Source: Streptomyces tailanensis (GTDB taxonomy: Bacteria; Actinomycetota; Actinomycetes; Streptomycetales; Streptomycetaceae). Taken from it: a stretch of 64,000 nt of DNA. The DNA lies in contig NZ_VTHJ01000001.1 of the NCBI RefSeq assembly GCF_008386495.1, forward strand, positions 351,576 through 415,575, given 5' to 3'. Position numbers and translations under genes: made by a program. The notes beneath the pieces were generated by a model. That model ran no database searches. It had not been told where the DNA came from and worked only from the letters and a program-made list of their open reading frames with translations. Positions 53,188 to 60,819 of the stretch are shown here, piece by piece. Within the stretch, counting starts at the first letter, position 1. Each line of letters starts with the position of its first letter.

Positions 53188-55014
53188 TCACGGGCGGAAC
53201 CGCAGCACCGACGGGTCGTGGTCGCTGACCTGGTCGTGGAACTCCGAGTTGATGTGCACGCTGTCGTACGTGTACTCGCAGGAGCGCCGGATCGACGGGC
53301 TGATCAGGATCTGGTCGAGGACCTGGGCGTTGCCCTGGTAGACGTACGAGTAACGCTCGCTCTTCGGCAGCGACTTGACCGCCGACCACAGCGCGCCGTC
53401 GTCCTCCAGCAGCTTGGTGGTGTCGGAGAACTCGAAGTCGTTGATGTCGCCGAGGGCGATGACGTTCGCGTTCTTCTGCGCCGCCAGGATCTCCTTGACG
53501 AACGTGTTCACGGCGGTCGCCTGGAGGTGGCGCTGGGTCTCCGAGCTGCGCGTCGGCGGCTGGAACTGGGAGTGCAGCGCCTGGTCGCCGCCCTTGGACG
53601 CGAAGTGGTTCGCGATCACGAAGACCGACTTGCCGCGGAAGACGAACTCACCGACGAGCGGCTTGCGGCTGTCGGTCCAGGCGGCGTTCGCCGGGTCGAT
53701 CCGGCCGGGGGAGACGGTCAGGTGGGCCTTGCCGTACTCCTTCGTCACGCCGACGGCGGTCGTGGCGTCGCCGCCCGCGCGGTCGGTGAAGGAGACCCGC
53801 TCGGGGTTGAACAGGAACACCTGGCGGATGTTGCCGCCGGGCTGGCCGCCGTCCGCGAGGTCGACGGGGTCGATGGAGCGCCAGTCGTACGTCGGGCCGC
53901 CCGCCGCCGCGATCGCGTCGACCAGCTTCTTCATCGTCTGGTCGGCGGCGACCGTGCCGTCCTTCGTGGCGCCGTTGTTGTCCTGGATCTCCTCCAGGGC
54001 CACGATGTCGGGCGACTGCAGGTTGTTCACGATCGCGGCCGCGTGGTCGGCGAAGGTGCCGTCGGACGGGTCCAGGTTCTCGACGTTGTACGTCGCCACC
54101 GCCAGCTCGCCGCGCGCCTGCTTGCGGGTCGTCTCGCGCTCCAGGCCGCCCTGTTTCAGCGTGCCGAGCTCGCTCGCGACGAGGGTGTAGCCGCCGAACT
54201 GGTTGTAGTCCAGCGGGCCGGTCGTGGTGCCCTTGAGGACATCGCCCACGTTCGCCTTCGGGAAGTCGGCGACCGCGCCCAGCGACTGGATCTTCAGCCG
54301 GCCGGTGTTCTGCGAGGTGTAGGAGCCGTAGACGGTGCCGCCGCGGCGGTTGCGGTTCTCCCACGGCTTCACCGTGACCCACAGCTCTGTGAAGTCGTTG
54401 CTGGCGGTCACCACGCGCGTGTCGGCGACCTGGACGTTCATGCCCTCCAGGGACTCGTAGTAGTCCAGGGCGGAGTCGGCCGGGGCCAGCGGCAGCGCGT
54501 TGATCGAGCCGTTCGCGGCGGTGTCGCCGGCCGGAGTGTACTCGCCCGGCACGGACTTGGCGTCGATGACGGTCGGAGCCGGGACGGCGTTGCCCGTGGA
54601 GACCACGGTGATCGTCGGGCGGCTGATCTGGGTCACCGACTGGTTTCCGGACGAAGTGCCGCCCGGCACAAACTCGCCGACCGTGCCCGAGACCGTGACC
54701 GCGTCGCCCACGGAGACCGTCGGTCGGGAGCCGGTGAAGACGAAGACGCCCTCGCTCGTGGCCGGGCTGTCGTCCGCCCGCGCGTCCTGGATCCAGAAGC
54801 CGCGCGACGAGCCGTAGGTGCGTACACCCGTGACGATGCCCTCGACGCCGGTGACCTGTTGGCCGACCAGCGGGGACGTCCGGGTGGTGCCCTGGATGTC
54901 GTGGATGCGTATGGAGTCGGCCTCGGCGGGCGAGGTCAGGACCACGGCGGACACCGTGGAGCAGATGGCGGCGACGGTCAGCGCGCCGATGCGCGCGGTT
55001 CTCTTGCTGGGCAA
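53188..55014 (-). CDS. ExeM/NucH-family extracellular endonuclease
   Basis: Secreted nuclease of 608 aa. The signal peptide is SKRTARIGALTVAAICSTVSAVVLTSPAEA, followed by an OB-like domain (SLVGQQVTGVEGIVTGVRTYGSSRGFWIQDARAD region) and an endonuclease/exonuclease/phosphatase domain with NVENLDPSDGTF, ALEEIQDN, ANHFASKGGDQ, GDINDFEFSD and SDHDPSVLRF. These are the metal and catalytic motifs of ExeM/NucH. The TTG at 55014 is chosen because GGAGG lies eight bases upstream and it leaves a normal signal peptide; the frame is open further upstream but without a signal. It should degrade extracellular DNA for phosphate and nucleosides. Confidence 0.88.
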   Translation of the reverse strand: MPSKRTARIGALTVAAICSTVSAVVLTSPAEADSIRIHDIQGTTRTSPLVGQQVTGVEGIVTGVRTYGSSRGFWIQDARADDSPATSEGVFVFTGSRPTVSVGDAVTVSGTVGEFVPGGTSSGNQSVTQISRPTITVVSTGNAVPAPTVIDAKSVPGEYTPAGDTAANGSINALPLAPADSALDYYESLEGMNVQVADTRVVTASNDFTELWVTVKPWENRNRRGGTVYGSYTSQNTGRLKIQSLGAVADFPKANVGDVLKGTTTGPLDYNQFGGYTLVASELGTLKQGGLERETTRKQARGELAVATYNVENLDPSDGTFADHAAAIVNNLQSPDIVALEEIQDNNGATKDGTVAADQTMKKLVDAIAAAGGPTYDWRSIDPVDLADGGQPGGNIRQVFLFNPERVSFTDRAGGDATTAVGVTKEYGKAHLTVSPGRIDPANAAWTDSRKPLVGEFVFRGKSVFVIANHFASKGGDQALHSQFQPPTRSSETQRHLQATAVNTFVKEILAAQKNANVIALGDINDFEFSDTTKLLEDDGALWSAVKSLPKSERYSYVYQGNAQVLDQILISPSIRRSCEYTYDSVHINSEFHDQVSDHDPSVLRFRP

Positions 55015-55368
55015 GGGGATCCCTCCGGGGACGTACGTGAGCGCCGGGACGAGGGTGGACGGGGGATGGCCTGCGACCGGTGGGGCGGTGCGACGCGCGT
55101 AGAACTCGGGCGACGATGCCTGTGAGTGGCTCAGGAGGTGCCTCAGAGCTACTCGTGAGTTTCTACGCGCGTCAATCTCCAGCCTGGTCAGGCCAGTTGT
55201 CAAGGTTTCAGCCATGTACAACTCCTGGCAGGTACATGAACCAGGCGGCATGGGTGGAAATCCGTCTAGGCTGAGCGGCTGCGTACTTGTACGCGTAGTC
55301 GTGCTCGTACGCGTACCAGCCTGTGCTTCCACTGCTCGTCATCGCTCGTCCGGAGGAGAACCCCACCG
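55015..55368. other. Divergent gap between the nuclease and a hypothetical gene
   Basis: A 354-bp region with no supported gene. TACGCGTA-containing repeats (about 55280-55320) sit upstream of the plus-strand gene; otherwise nothing recognisable. Confidence 0.5.
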
Positions 55369-56808
55369 ATGTCAGACAGCTCGCCACTGCCGCCGGTGCG
55401 GCTCCGCTCCGAAGCCGAGCTGGCAAGGGACGCGCTCGCCACACCGCTGCTCTCGCGCGCCGTGCGGCTCGCCCGCTGGGCCGGGCCGGACACACGGGTG
55501 GGTGCCGGGGGCGAACTCGTCGACGAGCAACTCCCGGCCGCCGCCGAGGCGCTGGGCCTCACCGGGGATGACGCGGCGGCCTCGGCGAGCGAGGCCTGGC
55601 GGGTCGCCGTGGACACCGGGCTTGTCGAGGTCGTCGATGAGGAGGAGGGCACGGTCGCCGCGGGGGAGGAACTCGCGCTGCTCACTGCCGGTGGGCCGCA
55701 GGACGTACTGGGGATCTGGCTCACCGCCGTCGAGGCCGTGCTGGCCGACGCGAGCGTGCCCGACCTCGACGGCATCGTCGACGCCATGGACGCCGGCGGC
55801 GAGATCGACCTCGCCGAGCTCGACTGGGACCCCGAGGCCGAGGCGGAGTTCCTCGACGGTGTCCTCGGCAACCTCTACCTCCTCACCGTCACCGAGGACG
55901 GCCCCGGCGACGGGCCGGTGCCGCTGCCCGCCCTCGCCGCGTCGATGATCGTGCCGGACGGTATGGGGGAGCCCACCAACGACGTACTGGAGCAGGTGTC
56001 GGACGCGATGATGCGGCTCGACGACCAGTTCCGGGTGCTGGAGCCGATCGGACTGGTGGAGTACCAGCCCGTGGACGAGGCGCTCATGACGGACGCCGAG
56101 GAGGCTGCGGCCGCGGAGGGTAGGGCGGGCGTCGACGACACCGACGTCACGCGGTACGGCATGGTGAGGCTCACCCCGCTCGGTCTGTACGGGATCCGGG
56201 CGCGGCTCCAGGAGGCGGGCATCGAGGCGCCCGCGGTCGGGGAACTCGTCGACAAGGGCGCGGACGTGCTGCTCGACGGCACCGCCGGGTTTCCGCCCGG
56301 GGCAGCCCAGGCCGAGACCGAGCGGTGGCTCGCCCGCCGCGAGGCGCTGGAGGGGGCGCGGGAGTTGCTCGCCGCCGCGCGCGGCTCCGACTCCGGGGCG
56401 CCGCTGCGACGGCTGCGCTGCCAGCAGGCACTGTCCCTCGTCGGGCCCGTCGCCGAACCCGCGCTCCGCGAGGTCCTCGACGATCCCGAACTGGGCGGGC
56501 TCGCGCGCGTATGGCTCACCGAGCGGGGAGCCGGGGATGTCCCCGCGCCGTCCGAGGCGATGGTCTTCTGGCTGACCATCGACACACTGGCCGCACAGCT
56601 GGCAGCCGAAGGGATCTCGGCGGAGCTGCGGGCGCTGGTGGAAGGACTGGCCCAGCAACACGGCGGGTTCTTCGCGGCGGCATGGCGGGTCGAGCACCCG
56701 GCGACCGCGGATGTGCTGGAGGCGATGGGGCGAATCCACCCCGACAAGAAGGTCGCGAAGGAGGCCCGCAAGGCGGCCTTCAAGGCGCGGTCGCAGCGGG
56801 GGGATTGA
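55369..56808 (+). CDS. Conserved hypothetical protein, acidic, helical
   Basis: Soluble protein of 479 aa, rich in Ala, Glu, Asp and Leu, with no signal peptide or membrane segment. LARWAGPDTRVGAGGELVDEQLPAAAEALGLTGDDA (N-terminal) and VFWLTIDTLAAQLAAEGISAELRALVEGLAQQHGGFFAAAWRVEHPATADVLEAMGRIHPDKKVAKEARKAAFKARSQ (C-terminal, 56567-56802) suggest a helical repeat fold. The C-terminal HP-DKKVAKEARKAAFKARS motif is shared with large streptomycete proteins of unknown function. ATG follows AGGAGAA. I do not recognise a function. Confidence 0.82.
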   Translation: MSDSSPLPPVRLRSEAELARDALATPLLSRAVRLARWAGPDTRVGAGGELVDEQLPAAAEALGLTGDDAAASASEAWRVAVDTGLVEVVDEEEGTVAAGEELALLTAGGPQDVLGIWLTAVEAVLADASVPDLDGIVDAMDAGGEIDLAELDWDPEAEAEFLDGVLGNLYLLTVTEDGPGDGPVPLPALAASMIVPDGMGEPTNDVLEQVSDAMMRLDDQFRVLEPIGLVEYQPVDEALMTDAEEAAAAEGRAGVDDTDVTRYGMVRLTPLGLYGIRARLQEAGIEAPAVGELVDKGADVLLDGTAGFPPGAAQAETERWLARREALEGARELLAAARGSDSGAPLRRLRCQQALSLVGPVAEPALREVLDDPELGGLARVWLTERGAGDVPAPSEAMVFWLTIDTLAAQLAAEGISAELRALVEGLAQQHGGFFAAAWRVEHPATADVLEAMGRIHPDKKVAKEARKAAFKARSQRGD

Positions 56809-56849
56809 GCGCCGGGCGCCTCCTGAGTGAGTGCCGGGCGCCTGATGGG

Positions 56850-56965
56850 GTGGGCGGTGGGGGTCGATTCGGCGGGTGCGGGCGGCTGGGGGCTGGTCGC
56901 GCCCACGCGGCGGAGCCGCAAGTCGATACAGCCCCGCGCCCTTGCAAGGACCTGCGGCCCTGCAA
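56850..56965. repeat. Variant of the dispersed intergenic element
   Basis: GCGGGTGCGGGCGGCTGGGG then TGGTCGCGC matches the flank of the palindromic elements, but the central arm is replaced by ACGCGGCGGAGCCGC and a CCCCGCGCCC end. It fills most of the 298-bp gap before the phosphatase gene. Confidence 0.55.
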
Positions 56966-57015
56966 GGGGCGCTGTGCCCGGGTTCATGGAAGCGGGGGAT
57001 CCGACTTCGTCCCCT

Positions 57016-57037
57016 GTTCAACCGGTGTTCAGGCGTG
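57016..57037 (+). promoter_or_regulatory. PHO box upstream of the PhoX gene
   Basis: Two adjacent 11-nt direct repeats, GTTCAACCGGT and GTTCAGGCGTG, fit the PhoP direct-repeat unit of Streptomyces (GTTCAYYYRSS). A third GTTCATGGAAG unit starts at 56982. The boxes are 70-90 bp upstream of the start codon, so PhoR-PhoP control under phosphate limitation is likely. Confidence 0.75.
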
Positions 57038-57106
57038 GGCGGGACCGTGTGGCGCGACGAACGGGTCCCCCCCACGGCCATCCCTCGACTGCACGCAGGA
57101 GTCAGC

Positions 57107-58585
57107 ATGTCGCTCACCCGCAGGGACTTCGCCAGACAGTCCGCGGTCACCGGTGCCGGTGTCGCGCTGGCCGGCAGCGTAGGCGCCCTCGCCACCGCGC
57201 CCCACGCCCTCGCGTCGTCGGACACGGAGACGTACACGGAGACGGGGGCGGACAACGACAGCGCGGACGAGGGCTCGGCGTACCGGCACGGCGGAGTCGG
57301 TTACGGTCCCCTCCTCCCCGACCCGGACGGCATCCTGGCGCTGCCCGCCGGGTTCACGTACCGCGTCCTCACGTACAGCGGGAAGACCAAGCTGGAGTCG
57401 GGCGAGTACACCCCCTCCAACCACGACGGCACGGCCACCTTCGCCGGCCCGCGCGGCACGACCCTTCTCGTCAACAACCACGAGCTGAAGGGCCCCCGCG
57501 CCAAGTGGAAGTACCCGGTGCCGCTCACAGAGGGCCTCGTCTACGACCCGGCCGCGTCCGGCGGCTGCACGGTCGTCGAGGTCCGCCGCGACGGTCAGGT
57601 CGCCGAGTGGGTCGGCATCGCCGGCACCTCCACCAACTGCGCCGGCGGCAGCACCCCGTGGGGCACCTGGCTGACCTGCGAGGAGAACTCCGACAAGGCC
57701 GGCGTCAACGGCATGACCAAGGACCACGGCTACGTCTTCGAGGTCGACCCCATCGACCGGCGTGCCAACCGCGACCCCAAGCCGCTGAAGTTCTTCGGCC
57801 GCTACGACCACGAGGCCGTCGTCATCGACCCCAAGCGCGGCCACGCCTACCTCACCGAGGACGCCGCGGGCCCCAACGGCCTCTTCTTCCGCTGGACCCC
57901 GCCCAAGGGCTTCGAGTACGGCCCGCGCAAGTTCCGCGAGCTCGCCGACGACGCGGGCGTCCTCCAGGCGCCCAAGTGCTTCGACTCCGGCGGCAAGTTC
58001 GTCGACGACCTCTCCCGCGCCACGAAGATCGGCACGGTCTACGGCGTCGACTGGATCGACGTCCCCGACCGCGACGCGAAGACCGTCGCCGTCCGCAAGC
58101 AGTTCGGCACCGACGAGATCACCCGCGCCCGCAAGCTGGAGGGCATGTGGTGGGGCGACGGTGGCGCGTACATCGTCTCCTCGTACGCCCGTGCGGAGAG
58201 CCCCGGCGCCGCCCACGACGGCCAGGTCTGGTTCTACGACCCCAAGCGCCGCACCCTGACCCTGAAGGTCCTCCTCGGCGTCAACCCCGACCCGTCCGTC
58301 GACGGCGCCTTCGACGGCCCCGACAACATCACCGTCTCCCCCTACGGCGGCATCATCCTCGCCGAGGACGGCGAGGGCGTCTCGCACCTCTTCGGCGCCA
58401 CCGACAGCGGCCGCACCTACCCCATCGCCCGCAACGAACTCAACGTCGGCACCGAAGAGGAGCCCGAATACAGCGAGTTCTGCGGCGTCACCTTCTCACC
58501 CGACGGCAAGACCCTGTACGCCAACATCCAGTCGCCGGGCATCCTGCTCGCCATCACCGGGCCGTGGAAGCGGCAGAAGCGGTGA
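57107..58585 (+). CDS. PhoX-family secreted alkaline phosphatase
   Basis: Exported protein of 492 aa of the DUF839/PhoX type. The N-terminus MSLTRRDFARQSAVTGAGVALAGSVGALATAPHALA is a twin-arginine (Tat) signal. Calcium/iron-site motifs of PhoX appear as NNHELKG, TCEENSDKAG, FGRYDHEAVVIDP and EDAAGPNGLFFRWTPP, and GPDNITVSPYGGIILAEDG near the end. It releases phosphate from organic phosphates outside the cell. ATG at 57107 has CAGGAG; a PHO box lies upstream. Longer in-frame starts upstream give no signal peptide. Confidence 0.92.
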   Translation: MSLTRRDFARQSAVTGAGVALAGSVGALATAPHALASSDTETYTETGADNDSADEGSAYRHGGVGYGPLLPDPDGILALPAGFTYRVLTYSGKTKLESGEYTPSNHDGTATFAGPRGTTLLVNNHELKGPRAKWKYPVPLTEGLVYDPAASGGCTVVEVRRDGQVAEWVGIAGTSTNCAGGSTPWGTWLTCEENSDKAGVNGMTKDHGYVFEVDPIDRRANRDPKPLKFFGRYDHEAVVIDPKRGHAYLTEDAAGPNGLFFRWTPPKGFEYGPRKFRELADDAGVLQAPKCFDSGGKFVDDLSRATKIGTVYGVDWIDVPDRDAKTVAVRKQFGTDEITRARKLEGMWWGDGGAYIVSSYARAESPGAAHDGQVWFYDPKRRTLTLKVLLGVNPDPSVDGAFDGPDNITVSPYGGIILAEDGEGVSHLFGATDSGRTYPIARNELNVGTEEEPEYSEFCGVTFSPDGKTLYANIQSPGILLAITGPWKRQKR

Positions 58586-58643
58586 CAACCTCCATTGCGG
58601 AGGGCGGGAATTAATTCGTTCGCCCGACCCGCGGTACGCCTCC

Positions 58644-58649
58644 TAGAGT
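58644..58649 (+). promoter_or_regulatory. Possible -10 element before the Y RNA array
   Basis: TAGAGT, eight bases before the first paired base of Y RNA 1, matches the -10 pattern TAGNNT. No clear -35 hexamer is at the standard distance, so this is tentative. Confidence 0.35.
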
Positions 58650-58656
58650 GGTGCAC

Positions 58657-58794
58657 GTCCAGGTGCGAAGGCAGGACCTACTTCCACTCATAATGGGGCG
58701 GCCGCGGGTTCGAGTCCCGCCATCGGCACAACGCGCCGGTGTAGCTCAGGGGTTAGAGCACCTACGTCGGTTCCGCCGGCTTCGATCTCTGGAC
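58657..58794 (+). ncRNA. Y-RNA-like RNA 1 with permuted tRNA-like domain
   Basis: Ends pair as a Ro-binding-type stem: GTCCAG (58657-58662) with CTGGAC (58789-58794), an asymmetric internal loop, then CGAAG (58666-58670) with CTTCG (58780-58784). The inside forms a tRNA-like fold in permuted order: T arm GCGGG-TTCGAGT-CCCGC (58704-58720), acceptor strand CATCGGC (58721-58727), a 7-nt loop, acceptor strand GCCGGTG (58735-58741; all seven pair with one G-U), TA as positions 8-9, then D arm GCTC/GAGC (58744-58759). It lies 325 bp upstream of a Ro60/TROVE gene, where bacterial Y RNAs are usually encoded. It cannot be a tRNA because 3' precedes 5' half and no anticodon arm or CCA position exists. 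Confidence 0.82.
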
Positions 58795-58811
58795 ACCCAA
58801 AACTTCATGCA

Positions 58812-58883
58812 CCTCCCGGTGCGCCAGACAGCGGCTACTTCTTTGCAAGAAATCGACGCCGCCGCCGACTTGATCTCGGGAGG
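58812..58883 (+). ncRNA. Y-RNA-like RNA 2, short form without tRNA-like domain
   Basis: CCTCCCG (58812-58818) pairs with CGGGAGG (58877-58883); inside lie GGTGCGCCAG and the CCGCCGACTTGATCT segment, both shared with RNAs 1 and 3. GCGGC (58831-58835) can pair with GCCGC (58858-58862), and the tip is the hairpin TTCTT-TGC-AAGAA (58839-58851). The inner Ro-stem CGAAG/CTTCG is degraded. It may be a separate short Y RNA, or a decayed copy. Confidence 0.6.
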
Positions 58884-58897
58884 CGCAGCACAAGGTG

Positions 58898-59048
58898 GGT
58901 GCCCGGTGCGCAGGCAGCGGATACTTCAGGAACTGGTGGGGAAAACTCCTCGTGCGGGTTCGAATCCCGCCATCGACTCCGGTCGGTGTGGCGGAATGGC
59001 AGACGCGCCTGTTATAAGCGACCGCCGCCGACTTCGACCTCGGACACC
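58898..59048 (+). ncRNA. Y-RNA-like RNA 3 with permuted tRNA-like domain
   Basis: GGTGCCCG (58898-58905) pairs with CGGACACC (59041-59048) with one mismatch, then CGCAG (58909-58913) with CTTCG (59032-59036, one mismatch). The tRNA-like part: T arm GCGGG-TTCGAAT-CCCGC (58954-58970), acceptor CATCGAC (58971-58977), UNCG-type tetraloop TCCG, acceptor GTCGGTG (58982-58988, seven pairs), TG, then a Leu/Ser-like D arm GCG-GAATGGCAGA-CGC (58991-59006). The 3' end is 70 bp before the TROVE start codon. The acceptor tetraloop shows that the tRNA ends are joined, so it is not processed as a tRNA. Confidence 0.82.
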
Positions 59049-59118
59049 TTCCTTTTGCTGCGCCTCCCTCCGAAACCATTCCACGCACGAAGTGCTGACG
59101 AATTCGGGGGAATTCACC

Positions 59119-60702
59119 ATGGCACGATTCAACACCAAGCCCACCAAGGCCCGGCCCACCTCGCGGGTGACCTCGACGGGGCGTGTGCTCCGTACCTACG
59201 AGGGCGGCCGAGGCCGTGAGCGGGACGAGCGCTCCGAGCTGTTCCTGCTCTCGATCGCCAACTTCGTCGCGCAGAAGACCTTCTACGAGTCCGGCGAGGA
59301 CCGGGACGACCGGTTCGCGGCGCTCGTGCGGCGGCTCGCCGTCACCGACCCGGAGTGGACGGCCGGCCTGCTCGGCTGGCTGCGCGGCGAGGGCAACCTG
59401 CGTACGGCCTCCCTCGTGGGCGCCGCCGAGTACGTCAAGGCACGCCTCGACGCGGGCGTCACCGACGGCCCGACCAACCGCCAGGTCATCGACTCGGTGC
59501 TGCGGCGCCCGGACGAGCCCGGTGAGCTGCTCGCCTACTGGACCTCGCGGTACGGCCGCAACATCCCCAAGCCGGTGAAGCGGGGCGTCGCCGACGCCGT
59601 ACGACGGCTCTACCACGCCAAGTCGCTGCTGAAGTACGACACCGCGTCCAAGGGCTACCGGTTCGGCGACATCCTCAACCTGGTGCACGCGGCGCCGGAC
59701 CCGGCCAAGCCGTGGCAGGGCGACCTGTTCCAGTACGCCCTCGACCGGCGGCACAACCCGGACACGGCGGTCGTGCCCAAGTCGCTGCCCGTGCTCGCGG
59801 CGCACCGGGACCTGATGGCTCTGCGGCCCGCCAAGCGCCGCAAGGTCGTCACCGGGGTGCAGGGCGCGCAGCGGCTCGCGGACGCGGGCATCACCTGGGA
59901 GGCGCTGGCGGGCTGGCTGCAGGGACCGATGGACAAGGCCGCGTGGGAGGCCGTCATCCCGTCCATGAGCGCCATGGCCCTGACCAGGAACCTGCGGAAT
60001 TTCGACGAGGCGGGCGTCTCGGACGAGGTCGCGGCGCAGGTAGCGGCGAAGATCAGTGACCCGGCGGAGGTCGCGCGGTCGCGGCAGTTCCCGTTCCGCT
60101 ATCTCGCCGCGTACCGGCATGCGCCCTCGCTGCGCTGGTCGTACCCGCTGGAGCAGGCACTCGGTCACTCGCTGGCCAACGTGCCCGCGCTGCCCGGCCG
60201 GACCCTGGTCCTGGTCGACCGCTCGGGCTCGATGTTCTACTCGCGGCTGACCGACCGCTCGTCGCTCACGTACGCGGACGCGGCGGCGATCTTCGCTACG
60301 GCGCTCGCGCTGCGGGCGGCGGACGCGGATCTCGTCGAGTTCGGGAGCACCAGCAAGCCGGTGGAGTTCCGCAAGGGCGAGTCGGTGCTGAAGATCATCG
60401 GCCGGTTCGGCGACCTGGGCGGCACCGACACCACCGAGGCCGTGCGCCGTCACTATAAGAAGCACGACCGGGTGCTGATCGTCACCGACGAGCAGGCCAC
60501 CTACAGCCACTACGGCGACCCGACCGCCCAGGTCCCGGCCGACGTGCCGGTCTACACCTGGAACCTCGCCGGCCACCGGGCGGGCCACGGCCCCTCCGGC
60601 AAGGCGAACCGCCACACCTTCGGTGGCCTCTCGGACGCGGCCTTCCGGATGGTCCCGCTGCTCGAAGCGGTGCGGGACGCCGACTGGCCGTGGGCCGGTT
60701 GA
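59119..60702 (+). CDS. rsr: TROVE-domain Ro60 orthologue (Rsr-type RNA-binding protein)
   Basis: Ring-shaped RNA-binding protein of 527 aa that binds Y RNA and works in RNA quality control and decay, in bacteria often with PNPase. The TROVE HEAT-like region runs over the first 370 residues (ERDERSELFLLSIANFVAQKTFYESGEDRDDRF, RYGRNIPKPVKRGVADAVRRLYHAKSLLKYD). The von Willebrand A-like domain carries the metal site LVDRSGSMF and GTDTTEAV. The ATG at 59119 has GGGGG eight bases upstream; the same frame is open further back through the Y RNAs but is noncoding there. The upstream RNA genes are its likely partners. Confidence 0.94.
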   Translation: MARFNTKPTKARPTSRVTSTGRVLRTYEGGRGRERDERSELFLLSIANFVAQKTFYESGEDRDDRFAALVRRLAVTDPEWTAGLLGWLRGEGNLRTASLVGAAEYVKARLDAGVTDGPTNRQVIDSVLRRPDEPGELLAYWTSRYGRNIPKPVKRGVADAVRRLYHAKSLLKYDTASKGYRFGDILNLVHAAPDPAKPWQGDLFQYALDRRHNPDTAVVPKSLPVLAAHRDLMALRPAKRRKVVTGVQGAQRLADAGITWEALAGWLQGPMDKAAWEAVIPSMSAMALTRNLRNFDEAGVSDEVAAQVAAKISDPAEVARSRQFPFRYLAAYRHAPSLRWSYPLEQALGHSLANVPALPGRTLVLVDRSGSMFYSRLTDRSSLTYADAAAIFATALALRAADADLVEFGSTSKPVEFRKGESVLKIIGRFGDLGGTDTTEAVRRHYKKHDRVLIVTDEQATYSHYGDPTAQVPADVPVYTWNLAGHRAGHGPSGKANRHTFGGLSDAAFRMVPLLEAVRDADWPWAG

Positions 60703-60742
60703 AGAACGCCGGTGGGTGTCCACCGGCTGAAGAACGGGGGTG

Positions 60743-60780
60743 AGTGTGGCCCGTGTCCCAGTGGGGATACGGGCCACACT
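60743..60780 (+). terminator. Terminator after the TROVE gene
   Basis: 17-bp stem AGTGTGGCCCGTGTCCC / GGGATACGGGCCACACT (one G-U) with a short loop. A smaller hairpin GCCGGTGG/CCACCGGC lies just before it (60709-60728). Confidence 0.9.
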
Positions 60781-60797
60781 CTTGTTCGCGCCCCGCA

Positions 60798-60816
60798 CTG
60801 ACATCTAACATTTCAG
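60798..60816. promoter_or_regulatory. Candidate GntR operator before the regulator gene
   Basis: CTGACATCTAACATTTCAG is an imperfect palindrome (CTGAxAT ... ATxTCAG) ending three bases before the GntR start codon. FadR-type GntR proteins bind similar sites and often control themselves. Confidence 0.4.
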
Positions 60817-60819
60817 TTC

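Noticed and set aside
53218..55125. 635-codon open frame opposite the extracellular nuclease
   Set aside because: Shadow frame; the minus strand has a signal peptide and all ExeM/NucH motifs.
58690..59010. Possible tRNA genes (T-arm and D-arm sequences with good matches)
   Set aside because: T arm precedes D arm, the acceptor strands are joined by a short loop, and no anticodon arm lies between them; they are parts of permuted tRNA-like domains in Y-RNA-like RNAs.
58648..59118. Upstream extension of the TROVE protein in the same open frame
   Set aside because: The stretch is occupied by structured RNA sequence, and a ribosome site with ATG at 59119 gives the normal start of the family.
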